Below, piece by piece: positions 7,315 through 17,400 of a stretch of 28,670 nucleotides of DNA (position 1 is its first letter; every line of letters begins with the position of its first letter). The notes beneath the pieces are model-generated. The model saw nothing but the letters and a program-made list of their open reading frames with translations, did not search any database and had not been told where the DNA came from. Source of the DNA: a virus; the IMG/VR virus record IMGVR_UViG_3300043772_004289, positions 1 to 28,670 of that record, one strand, 5' to 3'. A program made the position numbers and the translations under genes.

Positions 7315-8814
7315 TTAGCGTTTGAAATGACTTTCAAAAACGGGTTTTTCAATTAAACATGCCAAGCCAAAAGAATCACCGAAATCTGGTGAACGACCTA
7401 AACGTTTTATAATTTTTTCTTTAGATTCTAAAATTATTTGAGATTTATTGTTTACCTCAAAACAAGGCATTCGTAATTCCTGCAGCAATAATTCTTGTTG
7501 TTGTTTTGGCAACATAGCGATACTTAATGCTTTTTTTCGGGCTAAATCCCTTGCTCTCACCCATATTTCTGAACGCTTTCCTTGTACGTATGCTTCAATA
7601 TCTTCAGACGCCTTCTTATTATTAATAACCTCAATAAAGTTATATTTATCGTTTTTAGTTCCAGCCAAGTCAATAACTCCTGCTCCAAGACCTGATCCAT
7701 CAATATTGCATGGAATATTGTATGGAGATAGGGTTTTTGTGCCGTATTTTCTGCATAATTCTTTTATTTTTTCAGCTGATTGGACTATAGAAAAGCCTTT
7801 ATAAGCTTGAACTTCTACTATGTTGGGCCCCCTACGTACCACAAATACAGTGCTACAGCTACCATAACGGGCAATATCAGCGCCAATAGTAACAAGGTAG
7901 TCTTTGTGATCGGGAATAGGGAGTAAAAGGTTTGCAAGGTCTTGTTCTGAGTAGAGTGAGAAATCGGATTGACTGGGGTATTTGCCTCTAATTTGGACAT
8001 CAAAAATCGGATTCTCGCTGATATAATTCTTGCCCTCAAACTGAAAAGCCTTGTCGATTTCATGGGAATCGGCGGGTCTACAGTCAAGTTTAAGTCTTTC
8101 TTTGACCGTATTATACGTAATGGCACCCTCAATGACTTCTCGCTTTTCAACGATATTTGGGTGCGTAAGTGCCGACATGCTGACAATGTTATATTTACCA
8201 GTTAGGGCCTCCAAATACATAGGAGATGACTTGTTATATGGATTGCCAATGGCTAAAAAGTAATGGTTCTTTTTGCCTGACTCAAACATGCTATGGGCTC
8301 TATCCCAAAATATTTGATCAACACTGGCACATTCATCAAAAATGATTAATATACCGCCTTTGGAGTGTTTTCCCTGAAAAGCATCACCAGAGTTGGTCGC
8401 ATAACCATTTACCCACCAGCCTGAATTTTTAAACAAGCTATTGGCTTTGGGAGCGAAGTCCTTGCAATTAGGCATTATTCTCCGCATTTCCTTAAATATA
8501 ATTTCGGAAATTTGGCGGTTAACAGGTGCCGTTATTAATCCAATTGAGTCAGGATGTGTATCATAAAACCAACAGGCTAATAAAGCAGCAAGTAGAGACT
8601 TGCCCACTGAGTGAGCACTCTCTACTATTGTTGGTCTGTTAGTCAGGACGTTTTCTAAAACACGTATTTGGTCAAGGGTAAGGGTAATACCCCTGAATTT
8701 TGCATACTCAATTATGTTAGATGGGACTGCTTGTTTCTGTGTACGGGTTTTCTGGAGGGAGCAAGCAATTTGTGTCAATCGTTCTGCCTGTTTGATTAGC
8801 TTCAAGTAACTCAT
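7315..8814 (-). CDS. Large terminase subunit (TerL)
   Basis: A 499-residue protein that packages DNA into the prohead. The N-terminal ATPase has a Walker A variant ESAHSVGKS at 65-73 (Lys72), a Walker B ILIIFDE at 155-161, and the coupling motif AIGNPYN at about 188-194. The C-terminal RNase-H-like nuclease has IGADIARYG (Asp313), NIDGSGLGAGV (Asp372) and SPDFGDSFGLA near residue 478, giving the three acidic residues that hold metal. Length and order are normal for TerL. The start at 8814 overlaps the small-terminase gene by 98 nt and has no clear Shine-Dalgarno. No later Met is possible without losing the N-terminus, so expression may depend on coupling. Confidence 0.92.
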   Translation of the reverse strand: MSYLKLIKQAERLTQIACSLQKTRTQKQAVPSNIIEYAKFRGITLTLDQIRVLENVLTNRPTIVESAHSVGKSLLAALLACWFYDTHPDSIGLITAPVNRQISEIIFKEMRRIMPNCKDFAPKANSLFKNSGWWVNGYATNSGDAFQGKHSKGGILIIFDECASVDQIFWDRAHSMFESGKKNHYFLAIGNPYNKSSPMYLEALTGKYNIVSMSALTHPNIVEKREVIEGAITYNTVKERLKLDCRPADSHEIDKAFQFEGKNYISENPIFDVQIRGKYPSQSDFSLYSEQDLANLLLPIPDHKDYLVTIGADIARYGSCSTVFVVRRGPNIVEVQAYKGFSIVQSAEKIKELCRKYGTKTLSPYNIPCNIDGSGLGAGVIDLAGTKNDKYNFIEVINNKKASEDIEAYVQGKRSEIWVRARDLARKKALSIAMLPKQQQELLLQELRMPCFEVNNKSQIILESKEKIIKRLGRSPDFGDSFGLACLIEKPVFESHFKR

Positions 8815-9163
8815 GAATTATATTTTTCAGTTGTTTCATTTGCTTCTGCACAATTTGGAACTCCCATCTATGAACGGCAATGTTCCAGTGCTTAAACTTA
8901 CGCTCTAAATACCAAGCCTTCCACTTTTCATCCTTGCTGTTAACAAGACTGTTAACACATGCACTTTCAACAAAAGCTTCAGCTTCAATTACCTTTTTTG
9001 CAAAAACTTGATATTCAGGTCTTGGGTCTTTCATCCACCTGACTAAAGCTTTGTCGTTAATACCAGCTTCTTTACAGGCTGTGATTCTAAAATTGCCTTT
9101 ACGAATACTGTTAAGAATTACAGTTTGCGTATCAGCGTTAAATTTACAATTGTGCTTACTCAT
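8717..9163 (-). CDS. Putative small terminase subunit (TerS)
   Basis: A 148-residue protein directly before TerL. Residues about 10-50 form a helix-turn-helix: ILNSIRKGNFRITACKEAGINDKALVRWMKD, which is the DNA-recognition pattern (-ITACKEAGI---ALVRWM-) of many phage small terminases. Next is a coiled-coil-like segment (VFAKKVIEAEAFVESACVNSL), then WKAWYLERKFKHW, also common in this group, and a further helix. The C-terminus (PPENPYTETSSPI) is probably disordered and is encoded in the overlap with TerL. The start at 9163 overlaps the previous gene by 8 nt. TerS would recognise the packaging site and regulate TerL. Confidence 0.75.
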   Translation of the reverse strand: MSKHNCKFNADTQTVILNSIRKGNFRITACKEAGINDKALVRWMKDPRPEYQVFAKKVIEAEAFVESACVNSLVNSKDEKWKAWYLERKFKHWNIAVHRWEFQIVQKQMKQLKNIIHELLEANQTGRTIDTNCLLPPENPYTETSSPI

Positions 9164-9368
9164 AATCGTCTATATCCTCATCTTCGATATCTAAAGCCAT
9201 CAAATCATCAATATGTTTTTGTCTGTCGTAAATATCAAAAAGAATGTTCGCCAAATTAATTGCTGCGTTGCCTTTAATTAATGGATCGTTATTAGCGTTA
9301 ATAATTCCAATTAGAGCTTCCAAGCTTACTTTCATTGCATCATGAATGTCGCTGTCTCTGAATTGCAT
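9156..9368 (-). CDS. Small acidic unknown protein
   Basis: A 70-residue protein, start MQFRDSDIHD, almost wholly helical (ALIGIINANNDPLIKGNAAINLANILFDIYDRQKH) with a very acidic tail (LDIEDEDIDDYE). It lies between the beta-rich 9371-9709 gene and TerS, with a 2-nt gap and an 8-nt overlap respectively. No family was recognised. It could be a terminase or head accessory protein, but only position supports this. Confidence 0.65.
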   Translation of the reverse strand: MQFRDSDIHDAMKVSLEALIGIINANNDPLIKGNAAINLANILFDIYDRQKHIDDLMALDIEDEDIDDYE

Positions 9369-9370
9369 GT

Positions 9371-9709
9371 TTATCCGTTGAATACAAAAATTGATATATG
9401 ACCACCAACATTGGCTGCACCACTGAGATTTAAAATTAAATCATCATTGGACTGCACTGTCTTAAACAAGCCAATAGGAGAACCAACACCACCAGATAGG
9501 AAATTACTAGTAGTTGCAATGCCACCTGAAGCCAATATAGGCATCGGGCCAGTCAAATCAGTAGTATTACTCTTAAACTTAATCGTAATATTGGCATCAG
9601 TCAAAAGCGTATAACTAACCACCATAAAACACATGTTGGGATAAACGGAACCAGCTAGGATAACATTGTCTCCAGAAGCGGTAGCGAATATAGGCAAGTA
9701 TTTCATCAT
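9371..9709 (-). CDS. Small beta-sandwich-like protein, probably virion-associated
   Basis: A 112-residue protein that looks all-beta. Segments include NVILAGSVYPNMCFMVVSYTLLTDANITIKF, DDLILNLSGAANVGGHISIFVFNG and a Gly/Ser loop at about 62-78. This pattern is often seen in small phage decoration or fibre-knob proteins and resembles a jelly-roll. There is no signal peptide. AGGAG lies about 10 nt before tandem ATG codons, and GTCATATATA lies upstream of that. It is the first gene of the run towards TerS and TerL after the candidate late promoter. The specific structural role is not determinable. Confidence 0.6.
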   Translation of the reverse strand: MMKYLPIFATASGDNVILAGSVYPNMCFMVVSYTLLTDANITIKFKSNTTDLTGPMPILASGGIATTSNFLSGGVGSPIGLFKTVQSNDDLILNLSGAANVGGHISIFVFNG

Positions 9710-9728
9710 GTCAGTTTTTCTCCTACTT

Positions 9729-9738
9729 TATATATGAC
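9729..9738 (-). promoter_or_regulatory. GTCATATATA motif before the 9371-9709 gene (candidate late promoter)
   Basis: Minus strand, 19 nt before ATG 9709 and just upstream of its AGGAG. It is identical over 10 bases to the copy at 23483-23492. Confidence 0.45.
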
Positions 9739-9740
9739 GT

Positions 9741-10214
9741 TTAATCAATTTCTGTAATTTTTAAATCAATATTTCTGGTTGTTAAATTGCTAATTTCAAT
9801 TTTGGAATTATCAATGAATAAAGGTTGCATAACATCATGCACCAAACTTTTAACTCTACATCCAGAGTCTTCATAAATTACAGTAACGTAATTTCCCATA
9901 AATTCTGGTATGTTTAATCCAAGTGTCATAGGATATGGAGCAGGATCTAGACTATTGTAATGCACTGCAAGGTAACTTTTTGTGTCCTCTTTGCCTAACA
10001 GCTTAATTGAACAACTTGTAAACCCAGTTCCTTTATCGTCTAACACCCATTTCCACCCAGCGTTATTAGCTGGAATAAACATCTTATTCTTTTTCAATGG
10101 CAGAAAAAAAACATGCGAAAACCATATAAATTTCGCAAGAACATCCGTAATTTGAATGCTAATTTTGTCTTTGTAGACTACATTTTCATTATATTTTACG
10201 TTTAATGCTTCCAT
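9741..10214 (-). CDS. Unknown protein downstream of phoH
   Basis: A 157-residue protein, start MEALNVKYNENVVYKDK. The open frame extends upstream inside phoH, but the first Met past the phoH stop is at 10214 and is the sensible start. No Shine-Dalgarno is visible; the preceding 14 nt are AT-only apart from one C. Residues suggest a beta-rich fold (YVTVIYEDSGCRVKSLVHD, KIEISNLTTRNIDLKITEID). There is no signal peptide or transmembrane segment. Weak initiation might be compensated by coupling to phoH, whose stop is 14 nt upstream. No family was recognised. Confidence 0.65.
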   Translation of the reverse strand: MEALNVKYNENVVYKDKISIQITDVLAKFIWFSHVFFLPLKKNKMFIPANNAGWKWVLDDKGTGFTSCSIKLLGKEDTKSYLAVHYNSLDPAPYPMTLGLNIPEFMGNYVTVIYEDSGCRVKSLVHDVMQPLFIDNSKIEISNLTTRNIDLKITEID

Positions 10215-10228
10215 AATTTTATATAGTT

Positions 10229-10942
10229 TTAGGCATTGAATTTCTGAACATACTTTTGTCGTTCCAAAATTTTGCTTACGATTTGATTGCGTGTTTGCGC
10301 TTCTGGTGGTAAAGTATAACACAAAACGCCTTCCAACCCAAGAACCAAATTGTAAAAATCCATAAAACCAGAGTTTTTAATATCGGCTTGCGCTGAATCA
10401 CCAGTAAAAATAGTTTTGCATTTCTTGCCATGCCTTGTTGCAACAGTCATCATTTGATGAAAAGTTGCATTATTCATTTCATCAGCAATTACATAACAAT
10501 CATTGAATGTTCTGCCTCTAAGCATTCCTAAAGGTTCAAATCTTAATGCTTCTTGCACTCTTTTATAATCTTGTCCTTTTAAAGGACATGTTTGTTCAAT
10601 GTTATCCAGCAACGGCAAAAGCCACGGGTGTAATTTATCCGATAAAGTGCCGGGAATAAAACCATGCTCATCACCACCTGTATGAATGCATGGTCTAGTC
10701 ATATGAATTTTATGAATTCTTCTAGATAATAAAGCTTGAATGGCAGCTGTAATTGCAATAAATGATTTAGAAGTTCCTGCTTCACCAGCTATAACTATGA
10801 TCTCATTTTTTGGATTTTGTATTTGTATAAACAAATCTTTTTGAAAATCATTTAAAAAACTAAAATTAAATTTTCCATTTTGGTCAGGCAAACAAGCATC
10901 AGGTGGTTGTAATTCGTTTGTAATTTTATTTTTACGGCTCAT
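10229..10942 (-). CDS. phoH: PhoH-like P-loop ATPase
   Basis: A 237-residue protein of the PhoH family, common in phages with large genomes. It has a Walker A GEAGTSKS at 53-60 (family norm G-AGTGKT), the PhoH-specific segment TRPCIHTGGDEHGFIPGTLSDKL at about 82-104, LRGRTFNDCYVIADE with the Walker B acidic pair at 154-155, then TRHGKKCKTIFTGDSAQADI, which contains the sensor region. The Walker B is followed by MNN instead of the usual AQN. PhoH proteins bind and hydrolyse ATP, and RNA-related roles have been proposed; its job in phage is unknown. It is part of the minus-strand run between the ferritin-like gene and an unknown, with an AAGGT ribosome binding site. Confidence 0.88.
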   Translation of the reverse strand: MSRKNKITNELQPPDACLPDQNGKFNFSFLNDFQKDLFIQIQNPKNEIIVIAGEAGTSKSFIAITAAIQALLSRRIHKIHMTRPCIHTGGDEHGFIPGTLSDKLHPWLLPLLDNIEQTCPLKGQDYKRVQEALRFEPLGMLRGRTFNDCYVIADEMNNATFHQMMTVATRHGKKCKTIFTGDSAQADIKNSGFMDFYNLVLGLEGVLCYTLPPEAQTRNQIVSKILERQKYVQKFNA

Positions 10943-10957
10943 ATTACCTTTATTCTG

Positions 10958-11431
10958 TTAAATTGCAGGCAAATCTTCTTTTCTGCAAGAACCGGGACTA
11001 TATGGTTCTTTTCCCGCCACCGGCTCATAACCTTTCCAACATCTTTCTTCTTTTCTAGCAGTACTATCTACAAAATTCTTCAGTTTGTAAAGAGTTTTGA
11101 ACAACATAAATATCATAGCCTCAATTTCATTAACAAAAAAGCCGTAAGTTTCCATGTCTCCAGCCATTTCACCCTTCGCCGTCATCAATATTCCAACATA
11201 ATCCATCACACAATCTATAGAATTTGTTTTTGGTTCTGCATGCACAATGTCAAAATCAATGTCCCCATCAAAACCTTGCCAAGCCTCTAAAAAACTGTCA
11301 AGCCACTTCAATTGAAATTTATAAAGTTCTTCCAGTGCTATATGCTCAGGATACGATTTAGTCTTGAGATGAAGCATATGCAATTCATCTCTAAAGGCAA
11401 AACTTTTTGAAGCAAATTCTGTTATTTCCAT
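10958..11431 (-). CDS. Ferritin/Dps-like helical protein (DUF5856-like)
   Basis: A 157-residue protein. FRDELHMLHLKTKSYPEHIALEELYKFQLKWLDSFLEAWQG at about 13-53 has the H-T-S-EH-AL-ELY pattern of ferritin-like/Dps-type phage proteins. Further helices run to about 125. The end, CWKGYEPVAGKEPYSPGSCRKEDL, is a short Cys-containing tag that I associate with other phage proteins of this type. Conserved His and Glu could bind metal. A protective or DNA-binding role is only a family-based guess. It is preceded by GTCATTTAA, which overlaps the stop codon of the giant RCC1 gene, so it may begin a new transcript. Confidence 0.65.
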   Translation of the reverse strand: MEITEFASKSFAFRDELHMLHLKTKSYPEHIALEELYKFQLKWLDSFLEAWQGFDGDIDFDIVHAEPKTNSIDCVMDYVGILMTAKGEMAGDMETYGFFVNEIEAMIFMLFKTLYKLKNFVDSTARKEERCWKGYEPVAGKEPYSPGSCRKEDLPAI

Positions 11432-11440
11432 GTCTACCTT

Positions 11441-11449
11441 TTAAATGAC
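11441..11449 (-). promoter_or_regulatory. GTCATTTAA motif before the ferritin-like gene (candidate late promoter)
   Basis: Minus strand, 9 nt before ATG 11431, directly after the last codon of the giant RCC1 gene. Confidence 0.4.
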
Positions 11450-14400
11450 TTAAGTGGGTGTCGGTGTGGGGAATCCAGCTTGAACTCCTTGAGCTGACAT
11501 ACTATTTGAACCCGGTACCTGTTCACTAAACCTGAGCCAAGTCTTAGTGTTATCTATCATAACCGGGCTGCTTTGGGCAGTAGCAAAAGTATTCAATGAA
11601 AGATTAGCATTCAAAGCTCCTACAGCCCACAATGTGTTGTCGGATTTAATCATAAATACTGTAGTTGCACATGGCTTTACATCAATCCAAGGACCACCAA
11701 TCATTTGCACCCAACTTGATTTGCTGATAACAGTCCCATCTCCAATTGTTCCACTTGTATTTGATCCCGTTGACCAAATGTTCCCAGCATTATCAAGAAT
11801 AAATGTAATTGTTGAACCACCTGCAATCTTCTGGATGGTATATGCACCACCAATTTGAATAGGTGAAGAAGCAGGAATAACATTATTTAAACCAAATTGA
11901 CCAGTGCTATTACTGCCACAAGTCCAATAAGTATTATTATTCTTCTTGGCAATAAAGTTAACAGTTCCTACTGTAACATCTACCCAGTTTGTATCAGCAC
12001 CAATTTGAACAAATTGAGAACGATTTATAAGGTCACTTTTACCTAATTGACCTTGTCCATTAAACCCACAAGACCACAATCTACCAGAACTATCAAGAGC
12101 TACTTGGCAGTTTGAGAATCCAAAAGATTCTACCCAATCAGTTTTGCCAAGTGATTCTTGAACAGGACTACTAGCATTAATTATTGTATTATTTGCAAGT
12201 CCACCATTTGCACCTTGACCAGCACTCCACAATGTTCCGTTAGGGAAGATTCTGGTTTGAACGTTTGATATGCCAAAAGATGCAAAATTAGCACCAGTTA
12301 TTTGAACTTGACTGCTCTGATTTACTGTTGAATTTATGCCCAACCTACCGTATGAGTTTAACCCTGCTTGCCATAAAGTGCTGTCTTGTTTTCTAAATAG
12401 ACCGTTGTTTCCTATTGCCACATCAGCATAAACACTAGATGGATAGAAATTATTCAATGCATTTATATTAACGGCAAGTCCGTTGCCCATTTGACCATTT
12501 GTTCCTACACCCCAACCCCACCAATTTAAGACTTCAGGGGTTGCAGAAGGAGTTGGTGTAGGAGTAGGACTTGCTGTTGCTGTTGGTGTTGGCTGAGGTA
12601 GTCCATTTGCATATGCAAATGTTTGGGGTTGGAATGTTCCTCTGATCGAATTGAAATATTGCCAGCTGAATGTATTGTCTAACATTATAGGACTGGAAAC
12701 ATTCACAAGTGATGCATTTAATAATGGAGAACCACCACTGCCAACTCCCCATAAAGTATTATCAGTCTTTATAAACAATATATTGCTTCCATTAGCACAG
12801 GCATCTAGAACACCAGATGCTATTTGTGTATAGGAACTTCTAGGTGTAATATCATTTAGTCCTAATTGTTGTTGTCCAGTTCCCCATAAATTGCCACTCG
12901 TATCAAGCAGAATTATTCCACCCGAGCTACCAACAATTTTACTTATAGTTTTATCCGATACTACTTGAACAGGACTGCTCTTGCTTATATTGGTTCCATC
13001 ACCAATTTGACCTAATGTATTGAGTCCCCAAACATAAACAGAACCATTAGTTTTAAGGGCAGCAGAAAATGCATTACTTACAAAAGTACTAGACCAATCT
13101 GTTCCTGCACCTATTTGTGTAAATGTAGATTTTGCTACATTTAAAGTATTTAATCCTTGATTGCCACTTGAGTCAGAACCAACTGTCCACAATTTGCCAG
13201 CACTATCAATTGCTAATTGTGATGCACTTCCAATAAAATGAGTCACCCAATCTGTTTTACCTAAAATTTCTTGAACAGGAGTGCTTGTATTCAAATTTGT
13301 AAGATTTATGGCTGCAGATCCTTGACCGGCAGCACCCCAAGTCCACAATGTTCCATCGGCTTTAATACCACTAGACATGTTGACATTACTTATTGCTCTT
13401 GTCCACGAACCTGTTGCTTGAACCATGCTTGAACGAGGTATTACATCTCCTAATCCTAATTGAGCAGATGTATTGCTACCACAAACCCACAAAGTGTTGT
13501 CTGCTTTTAAACCAAAGAATGCAGTTCCAATAGCTATTTGTGTGAAATCTGATGGTTGTGGATTGTAAAGTCCAGTAACTTGGTTTGTATTACCTATCGA
13601 TAGAGAACCACCTGTGTTTGATCCCCAACCCCACCAAGCACTAACTGTGCCAATTGTAGGACTTGGGGTAGGAGTTGCAGGTGCTTCTGAGGCACTTGGA
13701 GTCGGACTAGGTGTTTCACTGGCACTCGGACTTGGTGTTGGACTTGCTGTTGCTGGTGCAACACTCGGACTTGGTGTTGGACTAGCCGTTGCTGGCCCAA
13801 TAGTTGGCTGAGGTGTAGGTCCCGGATTTGTCCACTTGCATTGTAGATAATCAGACACTTGTGTAACTTCTGCTGCACTTAGCTCTCTGTCGTATACTAT
13901 AACTTCAAGAACCTTAGTGTTGGCTGGTTCATTAGCATTTGCACCTGCACCACCAAAGCAAACCTGTGCCCAGTTGCTTGTGCTGGTTGGGGTACCACTA
14001 GTTCTATCTGTGCCATCAACATAATACTTAATTGCATTGGCAGCAGACTTAGTCATGATGCCGTTGTGCTTGCCGGTTCCTGATTGATAACCAGAAACTA
14101 TAGATGCTCCATAGAAGCAACCAATAGGAGTAGGTCCACCATATTGATTCAAACTGATAAGTGCATTAATTGAACTAGATTGAACTGTTCTGTGACTTGG
14201 ACTAATTGAGGCTGGTGCATCTTCCATAACCACTATTGTACAAGCCCCAGAAAGGCTATAAGCACCATTAGTTGTCATGCCATCAGCATTTGCCCCAGCT
14301 GTATTGTCAAATAGAACGTAACTTCCAGCAACAGTGCCATCTGAGAACCAAGTGGGTTGTTTCACACTTGTTGCCTGTTGCATACCAGTCCATGTAGCAT

Positions 14401-17400
14401 TCGTTGTGCTATTGCCCCAGCTAGATACTTGAACACCATTGGTAGGAGTGCCACCATTGATCTTGCTTGTATCACTTGCATCAAACCAACCTACCATTCC
14501 ACTTGTCACAGGCAATGGCACTGGTGTGCATGTTGCCGTAGGAGATGGAGTAGGACTTGGTGATGGACTTGGTGTTGGTGAAGGTGTAAATGTCGGTGTT
14601 AAAGTCGGTGATTCACTAGGACTTGGAGATGGTGTAGGACTTTCCGTTGGAGTTGGGGAAGGACTCTCACTAGGACTTGGAGTCGGACTTTCCGTAGGTG
14701 AAGGTGTAGGACTTTCACTAGGGCTAGGAGATGGTGTAGGACTTTCCGTTGGAGTCGGTGTAGGACTCTCACTAGGACTTGGTGTTGGGCTCAGAGTAAC
14801 TGTCGGGGTTGGAACATTGGCTTGTCTGAAAGCAAACACACCCGATTGAACACAATCTAAGTCAATCCAATAGTTATCAGCAATTACTGTTTGAACCATG
14901 CTGCTTTTATTTAAAGCAAGACTAATTCCTAACATTCCTGTTCCAGCAAGACCACATCCCCATAATGTTCCATCAGTTTTAACACCAATAATAACACTTC
15001 CTCTACTCCTAGCAATTCTCCAGCTGCCAGCTATTTGAACAGGACTTGAACGGGATATGATATCATTTTGACCCAGTTGACCCGAACTGTTAAAACCCCA
15101 AACCCATAATTCATTGAGTGTGTTTAAAGCACAAACACTGCTTTGCATAGTGCCTTCAACCCAATTGTTTGCTGTGCCAATTTGTGTCCAAGAAGACCTA
15201 TTTATAGTATCTCCTAGACCCAATTGACCAACGGAATTGGTTCCAGTTGACCACATAGTGCCATCGGTTTTAAATGCTAAGAAGTTTGCTCCACCCCAGT
15301 TAGTCACAATTTTCCAGTTAGTATCAGTTCCATATTGTGTGAAACTGCTGTATGAAACTTGTAGGGCAGATCCAAAGCTGCCAGACAACCATAATGTTCC
15401 GTCATTCTTAACTAAAGTCGTGCCTATATTACTGGGAGCTTGTCCTATGTTTGTCCAACCAGTTTCAGTGACTAATTGTATTGGGCTACTAATTGTATCA
15501 AAAATTGATATAATATTACCCAATGCAGATGAACCATTACTGCCCCATCCCCACAAAGTTCCATCTTTCTTGATAGCCAAACTATTTGTATTACCAATAA
15601 GTATTTGACTCCAATTATTCTCAGTTCCTAATTGGACAGGACTAGAATAATTAATTACATTATTTAAACCTAAACTGCCTTGAGTATTATTGCCCCAAAC
15701 CCATGCTGTTCCATCTGATTTAACAATGCCTGCATTACTTCCAGCAACACTATACGGTGGATTTACTCCAACATATTCACTACTTTGTGATTGGAATGTA
15801 GGAGTAAAACGAGTTATTGTATCATTTAAACCTAACTGACCATTTGCATTACTGCCCCATGCATACAAGTCGATCAGAGTTGTAGGACTTGGACTTGGTG
15901 TTGGAGTAGGACTCTCAGAAGGACTTGGTGAAGGAGTCGGACTTGGTGATTCACTAGGTGAAGGAGTCGGACTTGGTGATTCACTTGGTGAAGGACTTGG
16001 AGTAGGACTTTCAGTCACAGTAGGACTTAATGTTGTCGTTGGAATAGGACTTTCACTAGGACTTGGTGTAGGTGTCGGTGTACTAGCAATAGTTGCTGTA
16101 GGTGTAGAAGTTGCAGCATTAATCCTTACAATTCCAAAGCTAGTTCTGTTGTTTGCACTGCATGTAAACCAGTTTAGTCCACCAGATACCAAAACAGGAC
16201 TGCTTTGATTTTGAGTTGTATTGATTCCTAATTGGCCTGCAGAACCAGTTCCCCAGCCCCACATAGTTCCATCAACCTTACGTCCCAACATTGAAGCATA
16301 GCCACATTCAATTTGATTCCATGTGGTTTCACTACCAACTTGTACAGGACTACTACGGTTAAATGCAGAACCAATATTTGAACCCAATGATCCGTTGGTG
16401 TTTTGACCCCATGTCCAAAGTGTACCATCACTCTTTATTGCACCTACTGGCCAATAATCTGCACTGACTTGTGTCCAATTGCTATTAGTGCCAACTTGTG
16501 TCCAACTAGATCTATTAATTGTATTGTTAATACCCAAACTGCCATTCGTATTAATACCACAAGACCATAATGTGCCATTAGTTTTGATAGCCAAGGCAAA
16601 TCTTTGACCAGATACTGCCACACTAGACCAGTTCAAGTCTGCACCAACCTGAACAGGACTACTACGATTCACTGCATCTATAAATCCTAGCTGTCCGGCA
16701 CTGTTGTTACCCCAAGCCCACAAACTACCATTAGTTTTAATTGCAAATGCACTATCAAATGCAGCACCACTATAGAACCTAGATACATAAACTCTTGACC
16801 ATGTATTGTCAGCACCAATTTGAACAGGACTAGACCTACTAACAATATCATTTAGACCCAATTGTCCACTACTATTATTGCCCCAAGCCCAAAGTGTGCC
16901 GTTAGTCTTGACACCAATTGTAAATCGGTCATTCATAACCCATGACCAATCAGAAGAAACTCCTACTTGTGTAGGTGTAGAACGATTAATTATATTATTT
17001 TGACCCAACTCACCACTACTATTTAGACCCCACATGTATAGGGTGCCATTATTCTTTACACCAGATATTGAATCTCCACCACTAGGAATAGTTGCCCAAT
17101 CAGATACTGCAATGAAGATTGGTGTGGACCTTTGTGTAATACCACCTTGTGTATTATTAGAATACTCACCAGTCGTGTTATCACCCCAAACATAGAATTG
17201 ATCTGCCAAAGGTGCAATGCTAGGTGTCGGTGTTGGTGCAGTGCTACTCGGTGTAGGTGGTGCAGGTGTCGGTGTTGCTGTTCCCGTAGGTGCAGGACTA
17301 CTTGTCACTGTTGGTGTCAATGTGTTAGTCGGAGCAGGTGTCGGTGGGAACGTTGCTGTAGGAGTCGGTGTAGGACTTAATGTTGCTGTCGGTGTAGGTC

